From Albugo candida (lineage: Eukaryota; Oomycota; Peronosporomycetes; Albuginales): DNA of 64,000 nt. Positions 10,374 through 21,121 of the stretch are shown here, one piece after another (within the stretch, counting starts at the first letter, position 1; each line of letters begins with the position of its first letter). The translations under genes and the position numbers were made by a program. The DNA is taken from NCBI GenBank assembly GCA_040437565.1, contig JBDOQK010000004.1:859723-923722 (forward strand), given 5' to 3'. The notes under the pieces are model-generated. The model was not told the DNA's origin. It worked only from the letters and a program-made list of their open reading frames with translations, and searched no databases.

Positions 10374-12305
10374 TCAGAAAACGCAGTTCTAGATTAAGAA
10401 AAAGGTAGCAAGCAGCTGGCTTTTTAGGGTTCAGACCCGTGTGCCCATCCCTACAACAAATCTAGAATACCTTTGAAGATCATCAATATGTACCCCATCG
10501 CATTTGATTGAGAATAAAAATTTTGCTCTTGATTGCGACAACACTGCTTTATAGAAGAATACGAAGCAGCAGAAAGCAGCCGTTTCAACAAAAGCAGAAT
10601 CACATGCGTCTGTTTACCACTATTATGTAGTCTTTGTTCTATAGCATGCATCGATCACAAATTTGGAACATTACACCTTAAGAAATATTTATATCAGAGA
10701 GAATTCATGTATATTTTGATTACTTCCTCTTGTCCACTCATTTTGATAAACCTGAATCAAAATCTGAAAGGTAACACAAACGCTACATATAAAATACAAA
10801 AGTGATAAAATAAGCAAAAAAATTGTCACCGCTTTTTTAAAGACAAAATACGCGAGGTATTCGTGCAGAGAACACTAACCAGCGAAATGCCGTCTTGTGG
10901 TATGTAAGAACCCGTTTCTAATATTAATTTTTGTGACCATGCTCTTGGCTCACTACAAAGAGATTCTCGCGTTCCACGAGGGATCAAATTTCATGTATGG
11001 TGATCTGTGAATACCTTGCGCTCAGTCGTTATTGTGCAAGTAGTGTGAGAGTCGCTTATATGATACCAGGATTCTCATGGCGGGGCTGCGGAAGATTTTT
11101 GCAGATAAATTCCTTACAACCGAAAAAAATGGATTAGAAACAGTCTCAACCATAAAGAATATGCTTAATTGGAAGCGAGTGCACCACAACATCTGCAAAG
11201 GAGGCCGGCTCAAGCCTGTACAGCTATCCTATTGGTTTGATAGTGCAGACGATATGGATGTCCCATTTGTTAGACAAGCGACATCATCGCGCTGCAGCAT
11301 ATGGACTCGATAAATCCAGTTCGTAGTATCTTTGATAGGCGTTCGCATTCGAAATAGAAGTTAGGAGCGAGTACTAAATTGTATATTATGATGATCAGCT
11401 TCATCAAAATATGGCAGGAATTCAATCGGATATTTCTTAGTCTGTCTCCCACACACACATTTACAAGAAGACGCTCTCTTTCGCGTTTCTCATATGCTAC
11501 AAAGGAACTATCAACAAAACCAACCTCATGTCGATTTTTTTCAACTCACCAGCTTTTGGCATCAGCATTTTATCGATACAGCTTTCAGATGCGCTTCGAA
11601 ATGGCAATCGTACAAACAGTTCACGTCTCAGATAACATGCTTATCGATTTTGATATGTGAGATAACATATAAAAGCTATGGATAGAGTCACAGCTGCTGA
11701 GATTCAATTAGATGAGCAAGGCTCACGATCGGTCTATTGTGAAACATCTCTCCTTCTATATCCATTCAAAAGAGACACACCGCTGCGAATGAAAAGGATA
11801 GAGAGAGTAGTGCCAACGGGATCATTGTGCAGCGGCACGCTCAATTAAGGAGGTATTGTCGGGCGATTTCTATTTGTTCAATGTTAAAAGCCCTACAAGA
11901 ATGCATTATATCGAGTCTTCATACTAAATCGCTTTTGCCCGCTCTTATCTGTAGATTTTTCAGCTCGCTCATTAGAGTCTTCATCATTACTATGGCTTCT
12001 ACAGTCTGATAATAGTTTTACTATGTGCTTGTTGCATCTCAATGATCGTGTTGCGGTATCATCAAGCATCCCTATTTGTTCATTTACCGTCGACACTTGA
12101 TCTCACTTGTATGAGAACGTACTTTTGACCTCTCTGTTGGACTTAGATTGACCAGTTTGTTGCCTTCCAGTATCGATCTGACGGGATTGATGAATTATCG
12201 TCACGTCGTTGATCTTAAATGTTGCGTCCCAGTCGTCTTGTATTATTTTCCAATCTGATTTATATGCTCATCAAGTTTCTTCGCCTGTAACACCAGTAGC
12301 TTGTC
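10374..12305. other. Gene-poor AT-rich stretch
   Basis: No frame longer than about 93 codons, and none with a recognisable domain. A short plus frame at 11077-11313 and another at 11379-11660 look like chance. I see no mobile-element ends and no RNA gene. Confidence 0.4.
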
Positions 12306-13726
12306 CTAAGCTTTCATTTGGTGCTTGTAGCTCAAAAAGTAAACGTGCGCCTCTTTTCCTTTCCACTTCTTATAGGCTATGGGAAATTCAGACTCAGCAA
12401 GACACAACTTGATTGTGAGTCGACTCTCAAAGATCCTATTTCTAGCTGATAATTTTATATACATTTGCTCAAGATCTTGTTCTTGCCTTGTGACCCGAGA
12501 CCTCCAATAACTGCGTGAGATGTTCCTTTTCAGCTTTTTTTGGTGAGCAGAATTACGCTTTGCATCAATCTCTGCTTCAAGGAAGCAGATCGGTATGCTT
12601 TCTGTCAATGACTCCAACAGAGATTCCACTAGTCCTTTTCCTAGGCGTGCCTTTGCGTTATGACGGCTCGGAAGCAGCATCTTGCAACTTCCTAAACGAG
12701 TTCTACCACACGTATCCTATTATTCGATAGCTTCCAATTGGCTCCATTCCTTTGCCGAATACTTTTCCCTGTTTCGCGACCTCTCCTCGGAGTAAAGCAA
12801 CGCTCTTTACCGATTCAGATTTTAGCTCAGCAAATTTTCGCTTCAACCATGTCTTCTGGCAGAGATGGGGTAAAACTCGACGTTTTTGCGCAAATGCACT
12901 CTGCTTCATCTCTCGGCTTCAAAATAAAAGTTTCTGCGCTTAAGCACAAAAAGATTTGATGATAGGTTCAATATGCTGAGCTTCCTGAAAGCAGTCTCCT
13001 TTTCCGAGTATGTAAGTTCGAGGTATCAATACCTTCTCTCCTCGTTCATTTGCCCTCCTTTCTGTAATTTTTGTCGCACTATTTTTGTCAATTGATGGAT
13101 CATATTTTTTGTAGGCGTCCTTCCCAAACTGTTGGATCCTCATTTCTGATTATAGAAAAGGATGTCCAAGAACGATACTCTCCTGTTTTGAGTTATTTGA
13201 AGGAAAAGTGCTTCCTCACACGGTACGTGAAGTGATATGCTATCGCCATACAACTTTATAATCACGAGTAATCCAGGTTGTGCTTAGAGTCATCAAATCT
13301 TCACTGGGATTAGCGTCTATATCCCTTAGTACATTGTACCTCAGCGCGGTCATGGATTGATATGCTTAAGAGGAACGTAACCAACGTCTACCATGCGGGT
13401 ATGCTGGTCCCCTTCCTTTCAGAGCTTTTCTGCTCAACAAACCTTTAATAGAATATTGGTTGAGGTTACAAATGTACAGCCCGCCACGACTGAAGATCAT
13501 GTACTGCTTGCCTTCTTGGCTATGTATTGCTACAAGGTCTTGTCTGGATGCGCTGATTTGTAATCATGGCCATCTCCTTGTAGACTGCCAGACATCTTCC
13601 TGAAGCGCTGACTGTCAAATTAGTGGGTAAACAATCTCTTCTTACTGCGTAGAAGCTAGTACCTCCCAAGTATTCTCCTGTGAATAGTAACATTTTCGCT
13701 GACACAAAACTTCTGCGCGCGTACAA
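12306..13726 (-). other. Fragments of an unrecognised multi-exon gene
   Basis: Several short minus-strand frames in series look coding because they are compositionally normal and hydrophilic: 13520-13726 (MLLFTGEYLGGTSFYAVRRD...), about 13430-13510 (KQYMIFSRGGLYICNLNQYS), about 13240-13350 (MTALRYNVLRDIDANPSED then LSTTWITRDYKVVW), 12940-13143 (MRIQQFGKDAYKKYDPSID), 12703-12909 and 12306-12680 (lysine/arginine-rich, coiled-coil-like). They would fit one gene with many short introns, or an eroded gene. I recognise no family and could not fix the splice sites. The 3' two-thirds of the next block (14123-15533) is the assembly copy of 12612-14022, so the same fragments appear twice. Confidence 0.35.
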
Positions 13727-15533
13727 CTACTTGCTTACGCTCGAATATTTTTTTCTTGTCATAAAGTTCCAATCATACGAGCACCAATCTGACAATTTTG
13801 TTTCTCGAAAGCGAACAAAGCTTCGATACCAAAATTCACTCGTCGTCTTTGTCTTCTGGTATGACTACTCCTGTAAAGCAGGTAGCTTTTTTGCTAAAAG
13901 GTGTTCACATAATTCTTAACAGAAAATACAAGCAGCTCGACGTCTGTTTGCTACGATTACGACCTGCAGCGAGGCATAGTCGAAATCTGAATAACATGTA
14001 AGGATTCTCTTCTCACAAAAAANNNNNNNNNNNNNNNNNNNNNNNNNNNNNNNNNNNNNNNNNNNNNNNNNNNNNNNNNNNNNNNNNNNNNNNNNNNNNN
14101 NNNNNNNNNNNNNNNNNNNNNNCTCCAACAGAGATTCCACTAGTCCTTTTCCTAGGCGTGCCTTTGCGTTATGACGGCTCGGAAGCAGCATCTTGCAACT
14201 TCCTAAACGAGTTCTACCACACGTATCCTATTATTCGATAGCTTCCAATTGGCTCCATTCCTTTGCCGAATACTTTTCCCTGTTTCGCGACCTCTCCTCG
14301 GAGTAAAGCAACGCTCTTTACCGATTCAGATTTTAGCTCAGCAAATTTTCGCTTCAACCATGTCTTCTGGCAGAGATGGGGTAAAACTCGACGTTTTTGC
14401 GCAAATGCACTCTGCTTCATCTCTCGGCTTCAAAATAAAAGTTTCTGCGCTTAAGCACAAAAAGATTTGATGATAGGTTCAATATGCTGAGCTTCCTGAA
14501 AGCAGTCTCCTTTTCCGAGTATGTAAGTTCGAGGTATCAATACCTTCTCTCCTCGTTCATTTGCCCTCCTTTCTGTAATTTTTGTCGCACTATTTTTGTC
14601 AATTGATGGATCATATTTTTTGTAGGCGTCCTTCCCAAACTGTTGGATCCTCATTTCTGATTATAGAAAAGGATGTCCAAGAACGATACTCTCCTGTTTT
14701 GAGTTATTTGAAGGAAAAGTGCTTCCTCACACGGTACGTGAAGTGATATGCTATCGCCATACAACTTTATAATCACGAGTAATCCAGGTTGTGCTTAGAG
14801 TCATCAAATCTTCACTGGGATTAGCGTCTATATCCCTTAGTACATTGTACCTCAGCGCGGTCATGGATTGATATGCTTAAGAGGAACGTAACCAACGTCT
14901 ACCATGCGGGTATGCTGGTCCCCTTCCTTTCAGAGCTTTTCTGCTCAACAAACCTTTAATAGAATATTGGTTGAGGTTACAAATGTACAGCCCGCCACGA
15001 CTGAAGATCATGTACTGCTTGCCTTCTTGGCTATGTATTGCTACAAGGTCTTGTCTGGATGCGCTGATTTGTAATCATGGCCATCTCCTTGTAGACTGCC
15101 AGACATCTTCCTGAAGCGCTGACTGTCAAATTAGTGGGTAAACAATCTCTTCTTACTGCGTAGAAGCTAGTACCTCCCAAGTATTCTCCTGTGAATAGTA
15201 ACATTTTCGCTGACACAAAACTTCTGCGCGCGTACAACTACTTGCTTACGCTCGAATATTTTTTTCTTGTCATAAAGTTCCAATCATACGAGCACCAATC
15301 TGACAATTTTGTTTCTCGAAAGCGAACAAAGCTTCGATACCAAAATTCACTCGTCGTCTTTGTCTTCTGGTATGACTACTCCTGTAAAGCAGGTAGCTTT
15401 TTTGCTAAAAGGTGTTCACATAATTCTTAACAGAAAATACAAGCAGCTCGACGTCTGTTTGCTACGATTACGACCTGCAGCGAGGCATAGTCGAAATCTG
15501 AATAACATGTAAGGATTCTCTTCTCACAAAAAA
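12612..15533. repeat. Gap 2 with 1,411-bp direct copies (assembly duplication)
   Basis: 100 N at 14023-14122. The 1,411 bp before the gap (12612-14022) are repeated after it (14123-15533); the first copy ends and the second begins exactly at the gap. All open frames in the two copies are identical, which points to an unmerged contig overlap and not to an old duplication. Confidence 0.88.
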
Positions 15534-15546
15534 GCTTCGAAAGCAT

Positions 15547-15575
15547 CATTGTGACTGCTTTGCACAGTCACAATG
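15547..15575. other. Perfect 11-bp hairpin
   Basis: CATTGTGACTG and CAGTCACAATG are exact reverse complements separated by a 7-nt loop (CTTTGCA). No run of T follows directly. It lies just right of the duplicated block and about 270 bp upstream of the short RTLR-containing frame. Role unknown. Confidence 0.6.
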
Positions 15576-15839
15576 TTATTATTTTGCGCCTTCTTCCCTC
15601 TGCTGCTTTATGCTTTAACTACTAAATGCATTCTTATTTTGCTCCATTCGTGATATGGCGTCTCCCGAGGCAAGCGCTGTATATATAAGCGCCATACTGA
15701 GATGCATCCTGAGCTTTGATCATGGAAAGAGTCTGCATAGTTGGTGGATAGTTGTCGTGTTCCAAAATACTTCTATATGTTGCTGGGATGATATGAACCG
15801 GCTCGCGGTATTTACTTCATAAGCGCTTAAAAGTTACTC

Positions 15840-16061
15840 ATGGACTCAAATTCCGCTCGTTTTTGTGTGTGGTTTTTGTTGATGTATGTGACAAGGTACG
15901 GAGTATCACAGAGCCGCACCCTGCGGGTAACAAATGTAACGGAATATTACGCTTTAGTGATTCATAGATTCCTTAATATATTACTAGGTGAGAAAATTGG
16001 GATTTACTTTACTCTTAGTGTCCACAAAATTGTCGGCTTGCTAGGAAGCAGTGTCATATGA
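15840..16061 (+). CDS. Short putative secreted protein with RTLR word
   Basis: A 73-residue frame starts at a genuine ATG. The first 24 residues resemble a signal peptide (MDSNSARF, hydrophobic FCVWFLLMYV, then YGVSQ). An RTLR tetrapeptide follows at residues 26-29, matching the RxLR host-entry motif of oomycete effectors. There is no acidic EER segment after it, and the rest (LNILLGEKIGIYFTLSVHKIVGLLG) is hydrophobic, so a chance match is quite possible. A TATA-like ATATATAA lies near 15680. A GTGAG donor around 15990 could end the exon. Treat as a weak candidate. Confidence 0.25.
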   Translation: MDSNSARFCVWFLLMYVTRYGVSQSRTLRVTNVTEYYALVIHRFLNILLGEKIGIYFTLSVHKIVGLLGSSVI

Positions 16062-17195
16062 TCTCGTATTGATACCACTAATGAAGTGTCGAAAAATCAC
16101 AAAATCGTTTCCGGAGGTTCGAGATATCCTCTCCAACCACATGATTCTGACCAAATCTGGGCCTTCAAGCACAGTAGCGATATATTGCTTTCTCCATTCC
16201 GTCCCACGACACAATAGCAGTCTTGTTGACTCTTGTGACGGGATCTCCAAATGAGAATGCCTGACGATTCTCTTAAAATTTCTATTTTCCTTTCCACAAG
16301 TCGAAATCTACATTGGTGTCGCGATGAAAGAAATGACAAGCTCCGTGTTTGTGTTATAGTAGTGCTTCAGAAGGTCCAGTGACATTTCGGAAGGATATTT
16401 GGCGTTACCTGTGCCATTGCATGTGCACTTTTCATTCCAGAGTTGATGAAACCCTGCGTAAGATAAGAAGAGAGTTCTAATGGTTGGCGGTATCCCCTGA
16501 ATCTGATGCGATGCGAGTGATGTAAAGACTACCGACGTATGGCGCCAATTTGCTCAACCGTGATACCCTTGAAGCAATATTGGGTGGGGTCTAAACGCTG
16601 TGATCCCTTCCTTCTTTGGAAAGCGTGCGAAACATTCCGGTATCTTTGCATCGGCCCCTGTATTCAATGTCGCACTTTTACCACCTCGAACGAGAGACCT
16701 GCGTAGACACAATAACACGCTCTGATCCCACGCGAAAATGTCTTGCGATAGTCTAGCATTGCTGTGATATGGACACGTTGTTCGGAGCCATACGTGTCAT
16801 TCGATAGGCAGAGACTCGCTATTGGGATATTGTGAAGGCGCTTGCTGGCGGCCACCAAATTTGCAATGACTAAGAAAGCAATTGGTTGTGGAAAGTATGG
16901 AAATTTCAATTTGAAAGCCACGTCTCATATCTCTCAGTCAGTAAAATTGGGTGAGGCGATTTGCCCATTAGATCTCTTTATTACACGGAAATACGTCAAG
17001 CCATAGGACAAATAGCACCAAGCCCATCGAATAATGATGTGACGCAGCGTATACGCACTAAAATGAAGTCAACTGGTGAAAAAGGACAAAGCACTNNNNN
17101 NNNNNNNNNNNNNNNNNNNNNNNNNNNNNNNNNNNNNNNNNNNNNNNNNNNNNNNNNNNNNNNNNNNNNNNNNNNNNNNNNNNNNNNNNNNNNNN
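16062..17195. other. Unassigned coding-like stretch
   Basis: Minus-strand frames at 16041-16250 and 16664-16921 (FPYFPQPIAFLVIANLVAASKRL...) have normal protein composition but no domain I can name, and stop codons separate them. A plus frame at 16961-17095 runs into the gap. I could not assemble a convincing gene on either strand. Confidence 0.3.
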
Positions 17196-17385
17196 TCAAT
17201 TTGAAAGCCACGTCTCATATCTCTCAGTCAGTAAAATTGGGTGAGGCGATTTGCCCATTAGATCTCTTTATTACACGGAAATACGTCAAGCCATAGGACA
17301 AATAGCACCAAGCCCATCGAATAATGATGTGACGCAGCGTATACGCACTAAAATGAAGTCAACTGGTGAAAAAGGACAAAGCACT
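16906..17385. repeat. Gap 3 with 190-bp direct copies (assembly duplication)
   Basis: 100 N at 17096-17195; 16906-17095 is repeated as 17196-17385, each copy abutting the gap. Same unmerged-overlap pattern as the other gaps. Confidence 0.88.
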
Positions 17386-17871
17386 TGGCTCGTTCCAGGC
17401 CAAGTTTCCAGTCTAATTGCGTCTTTTCTGAGCTGAAGAGATCAGAATTGGAGCCAATCCTTCCGGACTTTGCTCAGGTTATATCGCATATGCGAAAATG
17501 TCTTTCTTTCAAGAGCTATTTATCCAAGAAGGTCGAAATAGTACCACTTTCGAGAACCAACAATTAGGGATATTGCATCCTTTTCTATTTCTGCACGTAG
17601 TGCCGTGAGCAATGAATCTTTTGTGATCCCACTGCAGTGAGTTTCTATCGTACCAATTGACACAATGAGCAACGTTGCCCACTTTTTAGCAAACTCCGAG
17701 AAGCATCGCCTTTCTATCGATCGATAGCAACTCAAATCATTGTGAATTATCTGCAATAAACGTGGATATGATATACATGAAGCAAGAGACAGTGATCCCA
17801 CCGAAAAATTAAGAGCTAGTACGGCGAGCACTGCTTCAAGCGTCTCGTCCGTGGTTGCTTCCTTGGATGAG

Positions 17872-18656
17872 CCAAAAATGATCAAACACCACTTCATTTC
17901 GCGGCTCGTAAGCGTGATCTTCCAGTGATGCAAGCTTTATTGAAAACCAAAGGCATTGGGAACTTTCTCAACGATCAAGACAATAATGGTAATACGGCTT
18001 TACATTTTGCTGCCGCAGTATCCAAACACGAGGAGAGTAGCACGATGGTTCAGCTTCTTCTTGAAGCCGGTGCGAATGTGGATGTTATGAACCATAAATC
18101 TCTCGGTCCAAGTGCTGTGCATATACTTACGTTGACCAAGGATGAGCCTAGAATACTATGCATCTTACTCGAATGCGGTGCGAGTCCGAATGCCAGAGTT
18201 GATGAAAGTACGCTTTTGCATATTACAGCACGACGTGGCTTCCCAAAGGTAGCGTATCACTTAGTTCGAAATGGAGCATCTCACAGCGCAGGGAATCAGA
18301 ACGGTTTGATGTGCGTCGAAGTGGCGTCAAACTGTGTGAGATACGCAATGTTTGAAGGAATCAGTTCGACACAACCGTACGTTACTATCTCGCATCGTCG
18401 TCGCTGCATGTTGTGTGATAGACAATTGTATGGACAGAAGCGGAGAAAACTGTGCATTTTTTTTCATCAATTACTTGGACGTGTGAAAAAGGAAAATTCG
18501 GAAAACTGGTATCATTGTGGTCCTTTGTACTGCAAGAATTGTTTGATCGAACAGAATCTTTCAAGCACTACACCAATTCGACTTTATCGATCGAAGGACG
18601 ACGATTTGTCAAGGCAATTCTTTTGCTTTCAATGTCATTGGATCATACGCACATAA
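17872..18656 (+). CDS. Ankyrin-repeat protein with cysteine-rich (FYVE-like) tail
   Basis: Ankyrin repeats mediate protein-protein contacts. The main exon reads TPLHFAARKRDLPVMQALLK, then GNTALHFAAAVSKHEES with LLLEAGANVDV, SAVHILTLTKDEPRILCILLECGASPNA and TLLHITARRGFPKVAYHLVRNGAS: four repeats over about 140 residues. The tail has paired cysteines, RRCMLCDRQLYG, YHCGPLYCKNC and FFCFQC, which resemble a FYVE-type zinc finger (RR..CxxC...CGxxxCxxC) without a clear membrane-binding RRHHCR motif. Ankyrin plus FYVE is a common pairing in oomycetes. A 53-nt intron (17819-17871) seems to precede this exon, with an upstream exon ending at 17818 (DSDPTEKLRA). The true start lies further left and is unresolved. 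The frame is open to its stop at 18656. Confidence 0.65.
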
Positions 18657-21121
18657 CGTAATCAATCAACACAATGCACTCGTATTTACACTCGGTGACA
18701 CTTTTACTATCGACCCGGCAAATTGCGAGTAAATAGTAATATAAGTGATGTAAAAAAATGTAGATGTGTGTGAGCCTTTGCTGTCAATCCTCGCAGTGAA
18801 CACAAGTCTATCTTAAAACAATGTTTTACCCTACTATAGCTGTCACGTCTACATTGTCTCGCTAACGCTATTTGCTTTAGAATAACCGCCGATTGAATCG
18901 ATCGTTTTGCATAGACTGTGTGTTTGAAAACAAACCTTGAAGGAAATGGATTTGGCTAGTGCAAAGTCGTACGGAGGGATTGGATGCATTAAATAGGCTC
19001 ATGCGAGCGGAAAGTAACGTGAGGTAAAGCGAGCCTGAGAAGTCAATCGGGCTGTCACAACGGGTGCTCATGCATCTTACTATTGGGTCTGAAGCGGATC
19101 CGGATCCGATTACGGGTCTGGGTACCGGGTAGCGGGTATACGGAATAACAAGGAGTGGTAGCTAGATAAGCCAGACTTTTCACCCACTAAATACCCACTA
19201 GGTACCGACTAAGTAATACACCACACGGGGGCCGTGTTAAAGAGAGCAGCGAGGCTGCGTTTCGAAGTGCGGACTTACAACACTTCCTTAGCTGGTGTTA
19301 AGTGAGTAGCATGACCACTTTACAGATCAGCAGATCAAATCAAAGTACGGAGTGATTGAAATACACGGTACATCGCGCCGCCACATTATCTAAATTGCCA
19401 TTCACAGAGTTCATACGAAATGCTAAAACGTATGATAACAGGACTTGTTATATATGCAATCGAAATCGCGTTTATACGAGTGCTATAATCGAGGGAGCAT
19501 ACCGATAATTGGTAACATCGATTTGTGCAGTATGAATCACATAATTGAGAGGCTTTACAGCAAAGCAGAAGGATTTAGTAAACCACAATAAAGGTGAAAA
19601 GAATGCACACTGCGAATTTCGAGACGAGACAGCCAGAACCCGGTTAGCTGACCGTTTGTTAAAGGTATGACTTGAGGATTTAGTAGAAACATTTACTGAC
19701 GGATCTGTGGAAAGAAAGTGGATCTAGACAAGCTAAAAATGAGAAACACTTTTCTCAAGTATGACTTTCGTGGCTGATCAAGTTTCAAGAAAAATCACTC
19801 TGATTCGGAAACGGTAGGAGCTCATGCTAGCCAGGAGTGTCTATTAACATCTTCAGAACAGACTCACCACCAATTCTAACGCCGCATTCATGCGTGCATG
19901 AATAGAACCAGTTCATGCTTTCTGTATCTCGTACAGACTAATAGGGGCTTGAAACTCGCAAATATTTCAAGATGGACCGTGTCCGAGCACTCTCGCGGGT
20001 GCATTTGACCATCATACTGTTTAGTTGATGTGTTGTGCTTCTAATGCGTTGGCGACATCACTCTTCTAAATGACAACACATTTCTCTCATTTTGCATTTA
20101 TATAATAGCGTGGGATTCTATAGCACCTCATCTCCCCTCAAATTCTATAGTGATGCATTTCCAAATCGTAGTGTTTTTAGCGACGGGCATCACATCATAA
20201 TAGTCTCTATCTGTTCGTTGTTTTGGAGAGCAACGTAAAGTAGCATTGAGACCGGGTAGCAAAGAGAAAATCTAAATTTTGCGTGACAAATTCACAATTG
20301 GTGCGTTTAAATGAAGATCAGCTCGTAAATAAATGCTAGATTGTGAGTGTTAAGACTAATTTTTCGTAGTGATCAGAACCGTCAACAATGATAATACCTT
20401 TACCGTTGTGTATCGCAAAAGGCAAAGAGTTGTGCCTCAAATGGCTGATCATGGAAGAGAGCTGGCACTTGAGCTGATCGCATTTGGCGGCCGTCGTACC
20501 ATTGTTTGGTATATTTATCGCAATGGAAACATCAAGGAAAGTTACAGCTGTCATGGAAAAAAAACTTCTTAATGCTAGAATTATAACAAAAATGTCAGAA
20601 ATTTATATTACCGTGATTTCTGATCGAAACCTTGTCCACCCGTCCAAATCTACTCCTACCTAAGTGATTGCTTCACGTCGCCTTAATTATGGGCTTCAGT
20701 TTCTACAACCGTCAATTTAGTTGTTGCACACGCGGGGCTCGTAATAATGAAAGCAAAAGAAGCCTTCTTTGATCACCTCTAAGCATTGAGCAGTTGCTCC
20801 AACTAGTAAAGTCGATGCTTTACAATGCGAGGGCTCTTGATAAAGTTATTCACACTGATTAGAGCGAGTTTACGATCAGCGCTACAATTCGTCGTCAGTA
20901 CGAAAGTACGTACGCCACCAAACACAATACTGTATTAATTTGCGGCGAGATTATGAAGTTCGGGTGCGATAAGAGCCCACATTTCTCTCTCAAGAGATAT
21001 CAGGAATGCTGAGTTCAAGAAAATTGTTCTGATAGTTAGACACATTGCACTATCACAGATAATCAAGCTATTGTTGCTATACGCGTGTACTGTCGCACTG
21101 TAGGTGTACACATCTGAAAGA
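18657..21121. other. Gene-poor stretch with imperfect inverted G/C-rich words
   Basis: No long frame and no domain. Around 19085-19140 a G-rich run (GGTCTGGGTACCGGGTAGCGGGTATACGG) is followed at 19180-19215 by a C-rich partner (CACCCACTAAATACCCACTAGGTACC), which could form an imperfect hairpin. A plus frame at 20369-20572 and a minus frame at 18877-19071 look like chance. The right end should hold the promoter of the secreted protein gene at 21122. Confidence 0.4.

Noticed and set aside
17520-17933. 137-codon minus-strand frame
   Set aside because: It overlaps the upstream exon and intron of the ankyrin gene on the other strand; composition offers no support and no family is seen.
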